DNA from: Heterobilharzia americana
Taxonomy: Eukaryota; Platyhelminthes; Trematoda; Strigeidida; Schistosomatidae
Length of the DNA stretch: 64,000 nucleotides
NCBI GenBank assembly: GCA_944470555.2
Contig: OX104130.1
Span: 75,087,160-75,151,159, forward strand
Direction: 5' to 3'
This document shows, piece by piece, positions 23,057 to 39,335 of this stretch; position 1 is the first letter of the stretch, and every line of letters starts with the position of its first letter. The notes under the pieces were generated by a model. That model saw only the letters and a list, made by a program, of their open reading frames with translations, did not search any database and had not been told where the DNA came from. The translations under genes were made by a program, and so were the position numbers.

Positions 23057-23898
23057 CTTGATTTGGAAGGTTCCTTGCAGCAGATGGTGAGTGGTGTGAA
23101 CCTACATCTGCTCCTCTTCTTGACCTTGTGTTAAGTAGACTGCGTCTCCATTTTCTTGAGATTGAGATAAAGTCGATTTGATTTTTAGTGTGTGCATCTG
23201 GTGAAATCCATGTCGCTTTGTGAATATCTTTGTGTCTGAACACACTGCCTCCAATTACTAAATCGTTGAATGTGCAGAATTCCGCAAACAATTCTCCATT
23301 CTCGTTCATTTCACCTACCGCTTCTCGGCCCATAGTTAGTTCTCTTCCTGTGTTGTCCCCTCCCAGTTTGGCATTCATGTCACACCACTCATTAGAATTT
23401 TGATATCGCCAACTGACGTCTTGTCCAGTGTTGATTGAAGTTGTCTGTGGAATTCCTCCTTTTTCTCTTGCTCTGCATTATTTGTAGGTGCATAGTGTAG
23501 CATTGTATGATTGTGACCTTCCTTCCTTTTGAGTTGAATCCATCTTGTTGTCATGATCCTGGAGGAGATTGGTTCCCACTGCATGAGAGCCTTCGATGCT
23601 CTTGAGGACATCATGATAGCCACTCCATAACTCAGTGTGCTCGTGGTTGTCGTCTGGGTGACCGTAGTAGGTTATTGATTCTCCAGTTGACAGTTTGGAG
23701 AGTCCACTCCCATTCCATCTGCTTTCGCAAATCCCAAGCACTTCGATGTGATACCTTCTCATCTCCTTTGCAATCTGGGCTGCCTTGCCAGCTAGGTTCA
23801 AACATCGTGCGGACATTCCATGTCCCCATGTTTACTTTCGCTTTCATCGAGCGAGAGAAGACACATCGGCCAATTGGCTTCCCGAAGGCTTTCACCAA
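23031..23898 (-). pseudogene. RTE endonuclease, frameshifted (copy A)
   Basis: The minus-strand pieces VNMGTWNVRTMF, VLGICESRWNGSGLSKL, CYAPTN-like and NQIDFISISRKWRR show an apurinic-like endonuclease. It is broken in two ways. Near 23375 a 5-nt insertion turns the GDMNAKLGG motif into MSGVT plus a stop. The final SDH motif reads SHH. Copy B carries both lesions, and old copy D carries the same insertion and also lacks the SDH Asp. The catalytic centre is therefore lost. Confidence 0.85.
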
Positions 23899-24096
23899 CT
23901 GGCGTCATTTCGCCTCTCCGATTCCAGCGGGGAATAAGTTTGTTTTCATTTTTTATATTTTGTTTGTGCTTTGAAGTTTGTTTAGCGGTTAGATTTGTTT
24001 TACGAGGTAGGGTTGCTAGCCCTATGCCCAACCTTCCCTGTTTACCCGGGCTTAGGACCGGCTAGTAACTAGTGAACTAGTTAACCAGGCGAGGTT

Positions 24097-24689
24097 AGTT
24101 GGATCGTTAGAGAGATTTATTACTAAATCCTTTTTGTCTGTCAAATCAACACCAAATGCAAGTAACAGATATAATTCTACACCTGTCCTAGATACATGAA
24201 AAATTATTTACCTGATATGAATATGGATAATAAATTGTTTCCGAAACGTTATCCAGCAAGTGGTTCTGTTTCACTGTGTGATATTTCTAATAAACAGACT
24301 AAAATGGAATTACAATCAATCACAATATCCAAGTTTAACTTCTACGTTAGCTGAATTTAAGTTGATCATTGTCTTAAATCATTCATGCATTCATTTTGAA
24401 GCCTCATGGTGTTCATTCTACGAAAACATTTTTTTTTGAGACAGTGTCAAGTTGTTCCGTGCTTCAAAGAATGTTAGTAAATTTAAACAGCCTAATGAGA
24501 AGACGAAGATTATGTGAAACATGTGATGTATTAGCGCTATACATTACGAACAATCTGATCACACATGGACTTGTCGAACTATTTATATGAAAATTTACGA
24601 AAAGGTCAGTGAAGTTAATAGGAAACAGGAATAGGAGGGGATGTAAAAAAAGGAAAACCTTACTCTTTGTATGAAAATTAAAATCAATA
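24097..24689. other. AT-rich stretch with an inverted-repeat arm
   Basis: No gene. The ~42-bp sequence at 24479-24519 (aaatttaaacagcctaatga...) recurs inverted at 24856-24898, with the PLE scrap between them. Confidence 0.5.
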
Positions 24690-24898
24690 CTACCAAGATA
24701 GGTTCAACGTGAGTACGAATTGTTTTTGTATACATAAAGGGGGTTTAAATTTACGGATGGCAAGAGCTTCAATAAATTTAAGTACTCGGCTCTGACCACT
24801 TTTATGTAGCACTTTAAAGGCTGTTTTCATGTCTATCCTATGGTTAGTTTTTAGTTTCAGATAATCTTCGTCTTCTCATTACGCTGTTTAAATTTATC
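24690..24898 (-). mobile_element. Penelope-like element, C-terminal scrap
   Basis: The minus-strand frame reads DMKTAFKVLHKSGQSRVLKF, then IEALAIRKFKPPLCIQKQFV, then LTLNLSW. This is the PLE C-terminus 'AFkvl...EAiAIrk.kP.LCiQKqfV'. It ends about 170 bp before the first tetraspanin exon. Confidence 0.65.
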
Positions 24899-25072
24899 AA
24901 AGGGATCAGTTGCTTTAAAATTTTAGTAAAGGTTTATATGCAAATAAAGTTTATAGAAGGAAGTATCAACTATTATCATGATTTTGTTTATTCTTTTAAT
25001 GGGTGATTTAATCGATGTAAATCTTTGCAATAATTATCATTCTCATTAAAAAACTTTTAACTAATATTTCAG

Positions 25073-25345
25073 TTAAAATGTTGTGCTGTTGAAGATAATC
25101 AAGCAGATTTATATCTACGTTCCGTTTGGTATTCACGTCAGATACACCAGTCATCAATATTTGGAAGTAGTGCAATACCCTTGTTATCTGAAGAATATGA
25201 TATTTTCACTACCAAAATACCAATTGTAGCAAATGTTCCAGTATCCTGTTGTATATATTCAGCGGAAACAATGGAGTTTATGAATCGTACTGCATGTCAA
25301 ACTGGTTCTTTAAAGTCCAGTTTAAATCCCTATCTTAATCCTCAT
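25073..25345 (+). CDS. tetraspanin, exon coding the large extracellular loop (second half)
   Basis: The exon is bounded by 'aatatttcag' and 'gtgagt' and is exactly 91 codons, phase 0 at both ends. It opens with LKCCAV, the tetraspanin CCG motif with Ala for Gly (residues 3-4 are the Cys pair), and has PVSCC at 56-60 and a further Cys at 75. With the GC of the next exon this makes six loop cysteines, the count expected for a three-disulfide tetraspanin loop. N71-R-T is a possible N-glycosylation site. Tetraspanins organise membrane microdomains; in schistosomes several are tegument surface proteins, but which paralogue this is cannot be told. The upstream exons (TM1 to TM3) were not found in the window. 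The call rests on cysteine spacing, exon borders and the two exons that follow. Confidence 0.88.
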
Positions 25346-25494
25346 GTGAGTTGACTCTGAAAATGTTTGTTATTTTACTCTTATCATTAATAAGAAACAG
25401 GTATATCAATTTTTTGTACATTTTTCCGCCATTGATTCCATAAGAAAAACGGGTAGTATTGCTTATTTATTCAGAATCATGATTTGTTCGCAAT

Positions 25495-25800
25495 GTCAGT
25501 CAGCAATCAACAGACATACTACTATTGACCAAAACTATCAAGCAATAAGAAACAACACGAGGGTCAAAGTTCACATCAGCAGGGCAACTAATCGAAATAA
25601 ATAAGAAAAGAGTTGTATGACTTTAGCAAAAACAAGGTCATTAGGAGAAGCTCTTAAGCCAGTCATGGAGAAAATCCTATAGCTCACTTCTTTCTGAAGT
25701 TTATACTGCTGCTGATGTTATCTAGAATGGCAATGAAAGCTTTATGCATAAATTATAGAACTCAGAGAACACAATATTATCAAAAAACAATATCAGCTTT
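25495..25800 (+). mobile_element. PLE 3'-tail, decayed
   Basis: It shares 'gtcagtcagcaatcaa' and the following ~250 bp, in diverged form, with the tail of the palindrome PLE (7965-8290). It also shares 'tgatgttatctagaa' with the tail at 10345-10445. Confidence 0.55.
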
Positions 25801-25924
25801 TTTATACAATCAAAATAGTCAATTTTGCACATAACTCCAATTGATGGTTGTAAGATGCCTTTCTAAGATCTTATAAAGTTATTTCAATCAAACGAATCAA
25901 AATGCTTTTAAAAGAAGGAAATAT

Positions 25925-26520
25925 GATATTTGTTATCAACTTATCAGTTCCGTAGTAATGCAGCAGTCAGGAGTAGAGTTTTAGGTAGTAGAGGTAAATC
26001 AGTTGACGAGGTTATGAACCTTGATCAATTGAGATTGTTCGGACACGTACTACGTAAGCCTAGTCACCGATTGCCTCGTCACACAATGTTGGCTGAAGTA
26101 GGCTCAGACTGGAAAAAGGCCCGAGGTGGCCAGACTAAAAAAACATGGCACCAATGTATGAAGTCTCTGACTGTTGGTTTTTGAGCCACGTGGAGCGATA
26201 CAGACTAGGTGGTTGGGGTCTGTCGGACAAGAGGAACCAGTGGTTGGAGACTCTAGGGGATATGGCTCAGAACCGATGTCAGTGGCGCAGATGTATACAC
26301 ACATTATCCTCATCTTAATGACGCTATACCGAATCTCACCATTTTGTCATTCCTCTTTTCTTTATTCTTGTACGCTACATTTCTTTTGACTGCATTCTCT
26401 TATCTTCATCCTTCACCTCACTACCTTTCTACTTAATGTGGTGATATGAGATGTGGCAACTCGGACTGCTAAGCAGTAATACCTGGTCCTATGTTGATAT
26501 TGACTGATTGATTGATCAAC
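25925..26520 (+). mobile_element. second RTE-like LINE family, C-terminus and 3' tail
   Basis: Plus strand: RSNAAVRSRVLGSRGKSV, then DEVMNLDQLRLFGHVLRKPS, then RLPRHTMLAEVGSDWKKARG, then KKTWHQCMKSL. After one frame change it gives HVERYRLGGWGLSDKRNQWL, then ETLGDMAQNRCQWRRC and a stop near 26320. This is the C-terminal signature of RTE/SR-type polyproteins. The 3' tail is T/C-rich and ends in a TGAT-type simple repeat (attgactgattgattgat, near 26500). Only the end of the element is present. Confidence 0.75.
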
Positions 26521-26929
26521 TTATCAGTTGACGACAAAAGTCTGAATACAGTTTTACTTCCGTTTTCATAAGTAATTTCAGTCTGCGATTAATTTTTGAA
26601 AAACTATTGTTCACTGTTTTTCTCTGTGGCATTATTTATTCCTAAATGTTATTAGTATTGTCATTAATTGGTTGAAAGTAATTGGAAGGAATTTCCGGAA
26701 CCTAAATTTCATACTTGTTGGCAGATATGAAGCATTCAAACCCGCATCATCAACCGCTACAGTTGGATACCCGACTATTGAGCTCTTTGAAAAACGAATA
26801 ACCTCTTGTACGACTAGATTAAGTAGGTGGATTGGCCACTACATAGTTAACAATTTCATGTTGTCTAGTCTCGAATACTGAGTGGTTTTCGTCAATCAGT
26901 TCGTAATGTGATCATCAGGCTCACATGAC
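26521..26929. other. intronic non-coding stretch
   Basis: No recognised repeat or exon. Confidence 0.4.
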
Positions 26930-27075
26930 TGGTTGTTGAGGTGTGTGACTAAGGGACTGGATGGTATGATTTAAATCTCTGTGAAGGCATTACTTCCGTC
27001 TAGTTTGCAGGTACACCTTGCTGACAAATACCAAGAAGCATGAAGTGTAGATTCAGGGATTCCTGTCAGTTACCT
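26930..27075 (+). repeat. Sm-alpha-like repeat, badly decayed
   Basis: 'gcaggtacaccttgctgac' (27007 on), then ccaagaagcatgaagtg and tagattcagg, keeps the order of a Sm-alpha hammerhead half. Both core boxes are altered. Confidence 0.4.
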
Positions 27076-28190
<1,115 letters not shown>

Positions 28191-28740
28191 ACAGTTCCTT
28201 CTTGCTCCTTCTCATTATTCTCGACATCTCATCTCATCTTCAGTGTCAGTCAGTGTCAGCCAGCGTAGGCGGCAGTTGTTGATGAATGTCTGCAGTTTGT
28301 TGGAAATGCCTTTCGTGACGAGCCAAGTCTCTCAACCATCACACAGAAGCACTGAATCACTTGACTCAGATTGCTGTTCGAAATCCCAATGTTGTTCACG
28401 TTCTGTGCTGAGTGGTGAAGATCTGCACACTGGTTTCAGATTAATGAAGGGAGGCCTGTGTTACAGTGTTTCCGATGCTGGTTGGCTTTGACGTCCTCGT
28501 GTGTGCGTGTGCTGCCTGTAGTTGGAAGGATGCTGCCATGCGTAGATAGGTGGGCGAGGCTAGTTGCTTTAAGTTTCTGCCGTTGATGGTGATAGTGATT
28601 GGAGCTTGATGTTGTTGTTGTTGGCAGTGGTGGTGGTGTTGGTGATGGCGTTGGTGATGGTGATGGTGTTGGTGTTGGTGGTGTTGTTTGGGTATCTTCA
28701 TCACCTCTGTCTTCTCTACGTTCACCTGAAGGAGGTCTCA
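28191..28740 (-). mobile_element. RTE LINE, (CAGC)n subfamily, partial duplicated unit
   Basis: Near-identical to 29385-29931. It ends at 'ggaggtctca', where the sequence jumps to 'aggaaaactgac' (28741), the flank that precedes the next unit. This is the junction of a tandem duplication. Confidence 0.8.
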
Positions 28741-28929
28741 AGGAAAACTGACTGCGTCAATAGAGTATTTCTTATATTGCGTTTAATGTTGAGCTTAGAA
28801 ACGGCGGATTCGAAATGACACAAAACAATGAGAGTTATTGCCTAGTAAATGTTTAGGAGAGAAAAAAGAATCTTCAATCATACATAAGCAAAGACAATGG
28901 ACTATTATTCATCATTAATTATTATTATT
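28741..28929. repeat. duplicated flank (copy of 14799-14984)
   Basis: Non-element sequence that also precedes the RTE 3' end at 14985. It differs at few positions, showing a segmental duplication rather than two independent insertions. Confidence 0.85.
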
Positions 28930-32535
<3,606 letters not shown>

Positions 32536-34279
32536 TATTCCAACCTTAGGAGAGGTTATTGGTTTTTTTGAGAACACCTTACTAAAAAAGGGCACTGTTT
32601 CCACTTCTCTCTTTAATCTCGTGACAAATATGCTATCAAATCGTGATCACAGTCAGTCGACCAACATATCGTTTATTGTTTACTATTATCCATATTTACC
32701 TCATTTCTTTTCAGACAAATGAATGATGTTTTGCAGGCATTTCTATTTGCTGTGTTAGTTTGATTGACTGTATTTCATCACCAAAAGAAAAATTAAAAAA
32801 TTGCCATCATATTCATTTAATTATTCAGAAACTGTCGATCATCTTGTCTGCGGAGCACAAATAACTAATACATGTTAGCAAAGTATGAGAGGTGAAGTCC
32901 TGATATATTCTAGTCTGGTAGTTTCTGGTTGGTGTGTACTAAACAGAGTAAAACAAAGAATTGGAAAAACTCACTGGAGTCGGTTGGATAACAGCAATAA
33001 ATTTTATATTCTTTGTGTTTTGTAGAAATGTCTATTATTGATTGATTATCCGGCAAAGACTGAGCTGATATTCATCGATATATATTATCACAAATTTGAT
33101 CGCATATATCTGTCATGTGAAGGTTTATAAGGCTACTGTAGAAAGTAAATAATGTCGGTTATGCATATTCTATCATGTAGAACTTTAACCTTAAAAAATC
33201 GTTCCGTTAGCATTAGTAAAGCGGAAGAGTTAAATATTATTACAGTCTGAGAATTCCTCCTCATGAGTCCTTTCTGCCAGATAAAGCAACTATAAGGGAC
33301 TATAAGTCAATCTTTTCATCTTCCTTTCAGGGGAGTTTGAGGACTTTCGGTTGAATTTTTTAACAGTCAACTTGATGAAGAACAAATTCTTCATTGAATT
33401 ACGAAGATAAATTTCAAATGGGGAATATATTTCCAGATATTTCTTATTTTAGAGTAGACATGAAGAAGAAGTTAGACACAACAATAACTCCACTTAGGTG
33501 ATATATGAAAGCTAAATAAACAGAGAAATCACTAAAGTGAATCAAAGATACTTCAACTTTCTGTTGTGTTGATTAGTTATTGTAGCGTAACCAATTTCAT
33601 GTTATCTACTTATTAATGCTTATTGAATCTTATGGATAAGTAAACTAGGAAAGTCAGTATCACGTTGCACTCTGATTGATGTTAGTAGGCTGAAGGCAAT
33701 CGACAGAAATTCCTGGGACCAGACTTCATCTAGATATGCTTTGCAGATGTGTGGTAACATACAGAAAACCCATTGTTCTCAACTGTTTATTAGCAGTCAG
33801 AGTGGTCATAAGTATCACAAAATGAATAACAACCTTTTGTATTAATCTTAGCAAAAGGCTTGATTGCTAAACTCTCCTAGAATGGCTACATTTTCTCTTT
33901 CTACTGTTTACAATATTGACTTAGTTTGGTGTTCATAATTTATTGTCATCATCCTAAATACACTTATTCTTTTGTGACTAGATTATAACTAGAAAAGTGT
34001 AAAATATCTTCTTTATCTTTGTAAAAGATTATTTTCAATATTTCGTCCATTTTCTTGGGATTGAATCATTCACATATCTCTTAACGACATGAATAGTTAG
34101 AAATCATATGGTCTCATTTGTAGATTTCGCTAACCAGATCCAAAATGGCTAACAGCAGTTTTGCTTTGGTGGGAGGATTTCATCGATGGTGCACCCGAAC
34201 AAATTCAGAGCAAAAAAATCGGCTGTTTTAATCAACTGACTCTATTTACCTTAGTTAAAAAGGACCCTTATAGATTAAG
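32536..34279. other. intronic AT-rich stretch, nothing recognised
   Basis: About 1.7 kb without a supported gene, exon or repeat. Confidence 0.45.
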
Positions 34280-34768
34280 TAGGATGATCAATTTGCGAAT
34301 AGTTTGTGAATTGGACAACTCATGTTGACATTTCCTACAACTGAGTAGTTGTTCAACTGCCCAAATGTAATGTGAACAGGGCTTTTACTGGGAACCACTG
34401 AGCCGAGATCACTGAGTGTGATCTCTGACACAAAAGTGTCATATACTACCAATCTACACAATTCGACTTTGTGAACTGTACTAGTGTAGGTAAACCACTG
34501 GTAAGTTCAGCCTCAAACGGGAGTTTACCTCATTCTAACTGAACTAGGAAAATCTACAGACCCACCGGTTTGGTTTTTACCAACTCAAGTTGTTCAGTAA
34601 AGTACTTCGTTTCTTCATGATACGTTTATATCAGAGATCACAATTCATGATCTTTCTGACACCACAATTGGGCAGTTAAAAAGCTACTCAGCTGTAAGAA
34701 ATGTCAATGTGAACTGTTCAATTTGTCAATAATTTGCAAAATGATAATCTCTCAATTCAAATGTTGCG
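34280..34768. mobile_element. small element with long terminal inverted repeats (MITE-like)
   Basis: The left arm about 34285-34400 (gatcaatttgcgaatag ... caactgccc) pairs with the right arm about 34668-34766 (gggcagttaaaaagc ... caaaatgataatc) at roughly 80 percent by eye. The interior has no frame and includes a 'gagatcactgagtgtgatctc' hairpin. A related single arm lies at 10770-10965. No transposase is present. The superfamily and target-site duplication were not determined. Confidence 0.55.
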
Positions 34769-35577
34769 AAATATCAGAAACTTCAGTACTATAAACCTCA
34801 TTTCCCTAGGTTTTTAGCCATATGATCAGATATAGGTGATTTTTGACTAGTTTTTTTTCAGAAAAAAACAAGATCGTAACTTTTTAATAATAATAATTTC
34901 TTTATTCCAAACAAGATGTATGACAGTTTGGAATTCTCAGCATATTATTTCTCAACAAATTCACTCTCAGAACAATACTTTCAGATGAAACGGTTATTCC
35001 ATCGGAATGATGTTTATAATAACAATATTCAAGGCAATAATTATGAGATAGGCATCTGGTTCTGGATAGGCATCCAGTCCATAATGAAGAACCAACAGAA
35101 ATGTAAGCGTAATTTTGGTGGTGGTGGTTCATTCAGACGGTACAAAAATCTGCAACCCAAGCTAATCATCTAACGGATAGATATATATGATATACTTCTT
35201 TGTATCGAAAAGTCCATTCCTATATTATGTAACACTTCTTCTCCGATTAGAGAAACGGAGAGCTGGAAGAAGTTTAAAAAGGTGCAAGAGTACATGATAC
35301 GTTTAAAGGACATAGTTAAATGATTAAAACAAATTGATAGGAAAGAATTTGATGTAAAATATTCAATGAATAAAATTTGATACTTCAAGGTTCAAACAGG
35401 CCGCTGTGATTGGTTGTTTAACTAATTTCATTTCAAGGTTCAATTTTCAGGTTTTCTGAAAAGCAGAACCTTACTTACTTGAAATATGGCATATATAGAA
35501 TATTTAATTCACCAAATAATTCATTTATCTTAGAGTTTATAAATGATATAGTGATATTTACTGATTCTTTATTCTAG
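34769..35577. other. intronic stretch before the second tetraspanin exon
   Basis: It includes an AATAAT-rich patch near 34885 but no feature that I can name. Confidence 0.4.
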
Positions 35578-35661
35578 GGTTGTGCAAATGTGATTATTGC
35601 TCTGCTTTACCAATATTTCATCCCATTAATAATAATGATAGTTATATTAGCTGTACTAATG
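35578..35661 (+). CDS. tetraspanin, exon coding the start of TM4
   Basis: An 84-nt phase-0 exon bounded by 'ttctag' and 'gtaagt'. It begins with Gly-Cys, giving the last loop cysteine, and runs straight into a hydrophobic stretch (ALLYQYFIPLIIMIVILAVL), the first part of the fourth transmembrane helix. The size, phase and 'GC then TM4' layout match the penultimate exon of many tetraspanin genes. It joins in frame to exons 10.2 kb upstream and 15.8 kb downstream. Confidence 0.87.
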
Positions 35662-36013
35662 GTAAGTCTACAGAATAAATTTGTTTAAGTATTTCTGTTA
35701 TACAACTTGTCTGAAACAGTGTTTTGTAATTCTTGTCTAAGCATGAAAATTTACTTTATAAAAGTCTTGTTTGATAAAATATTTGTTAAGTTTTCACCAT
35801 AAAAACTACTATTTCACCATAATGTAACTTGCTACATTTAAAATAACCTCAGATATTTTCATCACCGGGGTTGCAATAATTCGGTTGAGGAATAAGTATA
35901 TAATATGTTGCAAACTATGATTACTTTCTACAAAAGGTATTGCTTTTCTATTCCAGAAACATTTGTCTCACAGATAACATCCATCTCACTTTTCAGTGTA
36001 TAGATCAGGCACT

Positions 36014-36027
36014 ATCTTCCCACCATA
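36014..36027. repeat. target-site duplication of RTE copy B, left
   Basis: The 14-bp 'atcttcccaccata' recurs at 39322-39335 and brackets the RTE exactly. Confidence 0.9.
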
Positions 36028-36082
36028 TTATTATTATTATTATTATTAGTCCCTTGGGTTCCTAGTGGAACATAGGGCTTCA

Positions 36083-36958
36083 CTAGCACGTCTCCAGTGA
36101 CCTCTGTACTCTGAGATCTTTTGAACCTGGTTCCACCACAGCCCACAAGCTCGCATTTCCTCCTCGCACGACCTCCTCCATGTCACCCTCAGCTGGGACG
36201 TCCAACTCGTCGCTTCCCATGGGGATTCCACTCCAGCAACTGGCCTGACGCGTGATGTCCTCAGTCGGCCTTCTCAGTGCATGGCCAATCCATCTCCACT
36301 TCCTCCTGCATATTTGTTGTGTGATAGGTTCTTGGTTAGTTGGTTCCCAGAGCTCCTTGTTGCTTATTCTGATTATCCTGGCCATCTGATCTTCAGTAGC
36401 GAGACAGCGTAAGCAGTTGTTGATGAATGTCTGTAGTTTATTGGAAATGCCTTTCGTGACGCGCCAAGTCTCTGAACCATACAGAAGCACTGACTTGACT
36501 GGATTGGTGTTGAAAATCCGTATCTTGTTCCGCATGCTGAGTGCAGAAGATCCCCACACTGGTTTCAGGTTAATGAACACCTGTCTTGCTTTTCCGATTC
36601 TGACTTTGACGTCCTCGACCGTCCCGCCTGTAATTGAAACAGTACTTCCTAGATAGGTGAAGGAGGTTACTTCCTTTAAGTTTCTCCCGTTGACGGTTAT
36701 TGGAGTTTGTTGTTGTTGTTGGAGTTGTTGGTGCGGTATCTTCATCACCTCTGTCTTCTCTATATTCACTTGAAGTCCCGTTTTAGCTGCCTCTTCTATC
36801 AACTTGTTAGTTGTTGCCTGCAGATCTTCAAGTTTATGTAACATCAGGCACAAGTCATCGGCGAAATCCAGATCTTCTAGGTTCTTTTCCGCAGTCCAGC
36901 CAGCGTATACCCCTCTTCTCGCTCTCCACTGTTTGCTGCATGATCCAGTCCACCACAA
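36083..36958 (-). pseudogene. RTE RT catalytic motif and C-terminal region (copy B)
   Basis: A 291-residue frame. LEDLDFADDLCLM carries the catalytic aspartates, then come EKTEVMKIP, a Gln run, LLYGSETWRVTKGISNK, and the C-terminal block WRWIGHALRRPTEDITRQ. A shift at about 36900 separates it from the first part of the RT domain. Confidence 0.8.
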
Positions 36959-37167
36959 TCAGGAATATCATGGGGGATAGTAGGCAACCTTGTTTCACTC
37001 CTACTCCTGTCTTCACTTCAAAAGTATCACTGAGCTTCCCATTGTGAATTACTTGGCATGTAGCATCTTCATATAGTTGTTGAATGATGTGGATAAAGGT
37101 TTGCGGTACTCCGTAGTATTGAAGCAGTTTCCAAATTACTTCTCGGTCGACGCTGTCAAAGGCCTTC

Positions 37168-37908
37168 TCAAAGTCGATGAAGTTGAGGTAGAGAGCTGAT
37201 TGCCATTCTATGCTCTATTCTATGATGATGCGAAGCGTTGCAATTTGGTCTGCACATGATTTGTACTTCCTGAAGCCTGCCTGTTCCGGTCGTAGTTTTG
37301 AATCCAGTGCATCCTTTAGCCTCTCCAGGATGATGCGGCTTAATATTTTGCTTGCTCTGGGTGGACAGGAGAGTGATTCCGCGCCAGTTCTTGCAAACAC
37401 TGAGGTCTCCCTTCTTCGGCAGTTTGACAAGGTAACCCTTCTTCCAATCGTCAGGTACCTTCTCTTCCTTCCACACCTTCTGCAATAGTGGTGTGAGCAT
37501 GTCCGCTGTTGTCTCTGAGTCTGTTCTCAGTGCTTCTGGCGGTATTCCATCTGGTCCTGCTGCTTTCCCGCATTTCAGTAGCTTTATGGCGTTCAGGACG
37601 TCCATTTTTGTTGGAGGATTTATGTTCACTTGTAGTTCAGCGGCTGCAGGTGGTATTTCTGGACGAAGTGCAGGTGGTGGTCCATTCAAGAGCTTCTTGA
37701 AGTGGTCGGCCCATCGTTTCCTCTGTCTCTCTTCTCTTGTAATTAAATTTCCTTCTTCATCTTTTATTGGTTTCATCTGTGTTGGTCTCTTCCTTGATAG
37801 CAACCTGGTTATTTGATACAATGTCGTCAGGTCTCTCTTACCCACCTGCAGCCTGTTCTGCTTCACTTGCCAGTGTTTCGTAAAAGTGTCTTCTGTCTTT
37901 CCACCCAC
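37168..37908 (-). pseudogene. RTE linker and RT N-terminus (copy B)
   Basis: A 246-residue frame with KRWADHFKKLLNGPP, IKLLKCGKAAGPDGIPPEAL, KVPDDWKKGYLVKLPKKG, then CKNWRGITLLSTQSKQ. There the frame is lost because of the 4-nt insertion shared by copies A, B and C. The continuation (ASKILSRIILERLKDALDSK) is one frame away. Confidence 0.8.
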
Positions 37909-38258
37909 CCTTCTTCACTTCTTTGTCCAGTGTTTTGTACATTGTGCTCAGTTCCTCTTGTCGTTGAGCATCCTTGCACTGGTTTATCTTCTGCTTCACC
38001 ACCCTCCTCTCCCTGCTCTATCAGCTTCCAGGTATCCGTCGAGATCCATTCCAGTCCTTATCTTCTTTCTTCTTCCTTCCTAATACTGTTGTGCAGGTTT
38101 CTTTCCACATAGCTTTCAAAGACTTCCAGTGTTCTTTCACACAGGTTTCTTCAGGGATGTCCCTCGATATCTCCCATTTTGTCTTGATGGCTGCCGTGAA
38201 GATCTCCTTTGTAGTTTCATCTTTCAGTTTCCGAGTGTTGAACTTGAATTGAGGTCTA

Positions 38259-39060
38259 TCACCAGCTTCCTTGAGGGCTTTCAACTTGATTTGGAAGGTT
38301 CCTTGCAGCAGATGGTGAGTGGTGTGAACCTACATCTGCTCCTCTTCTTGACCTTGTGTTAAGTAGACTGCGTCTCCATTTTCTTGAGATTGAGATAAAG
38401 TCGATTTGATTTTTAGTGTGTGCATCTGGTGAAATCCATGTCGCTTTGTGAATATCTTTGTGTCTGAACACACTGCCTCCAATTACTAAATCGTTGAATG
38501 TGCAGAATTCCGCAAACAATTCTCCATTCTCGTTCATTTCACCTACCGCTTCTCGGCCCATAGTTAGTTCTCTTCCTGTGTTGTCCCCTCCCAGTTTGGC
38601 ATTCATGTCACACCACTCATTAGAATTTTGATATCGCCAACTGACGTCTTGTCCAGTGTTGATTGAAGTTGTCTGTGGAATTCCTCCTTTTTCTCTTGCT
38701 CTGCATTATTTGTAGGTGCATAGTGTAGCATTGTATGATTGTGACCTTCCTTCCTTTTGAGTTGAATCCATCTTGTTGTCATGATCCTGGAGGAGATTGG
38801 TTCCCACTGCATGAGAGCCTTCGATGCTCTTGAGGACATCATGATAGCCACTCCATAACTCAGTGTGCTCGTGGTTGTCGTCTGGGTGACCGTAGTAGGT
38901 TATTGATTCTCCAGTTGACAGTTTGGAGAGTCCACTCCCATTCCATCTGCTTTCGCAAATCCCAAGCACTTCAATGTTATACCTTCTCATCTCCTTTGCA
39001 ATCTAGGCTGCCTTACTGGGTTCAAACATGGTGCGGACATTCCATGTCCCCACGTTTACT
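38259..39060 (-). pseudogene. RTE endonuclease, frameshifted (copy B)
   Basis: It carries the same pieces and the same lesions as copy A (MSGVT plus a stop at GDMNA; SHH for SDH). Residue for residue it matches copy A over the 115-codon C-terminal segment. The region before GICESRW differs slightly. Confidence 0.8.
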
Positions 39061-39321
39061 TTCGGTTTCATCGAGAGTTGAGGAGACACATCGGCCAATT
39101 GGCTTCCCGAAGGCTTTCACCAACTGGCGTCATTTCGCCTCTCCGATTCCAGCGGGGAATAAGTTTGTTTTCATTTTTTATATTTTGTTTGTGCTTTGAA
39201 GTTTGTTTAGCGGTTAGATTTGTTTTACGAGGTAGGGTTTCTAGCCCTATGCCCAACCTTTCCTGTTTACCCGGGCTTAGGACCGGCTAGTAACTAGTGA
39301 ACTAGTTAACCAGGCGAGGTT

Positions 39322-39335
39322 ATCTTCCCACCATA
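39322..39335. repeat. target-site duplication of RTE copy B, right
   Basis: 'atcttcccaccata', identical to 36014-36027. Confidence 0.9.

Larger units (their letters stand above)
21031..24096 (-). mobile_element. RTE LINE copy A, 3' end lost
   Basis: Minus strand. The 5' end is complete at 24096 (aacctcgcctggttaac, identical to copies B and C). Order on the minus strand: 5' leader, endonuclease (about 23860-23050, broken), linker (23056-22229), RT and C-terminal region (22181-21045). The usual 3' terminus with (TTA)n is missing, because at 21030 it joins the plus-strand (CAGC)n copy. No target-site duplication can be paired. Its 5' kilobase is nearly identical to copy B, so it is young. Confidence 0.85.
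36028..39321 (-). mobile_element. RTE LINE copy B, full length with target-site duplications
   Basis: A 3.3-kb minus-strand element. The 5' end is at 39321 (aacctcgcctgg) and the 3' end at 36028 with (TTA)n after 'ctaggaacccaagggact'. It is flanked by a 14-bp duplication. The frames are an endonuclease (broken at GDMNA; SHH for SDH), a linker plus RT N-terminus (37908-37168, which keeps KVPDDWKKG intact), RT fingers/palm, and the FADD region (36958-36083). They are broken by the shared 4-nt insertion near 37390 and a further shift near 36900. The flanks show a clean insertion despite the defective proteins. Confidence 0.92.
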
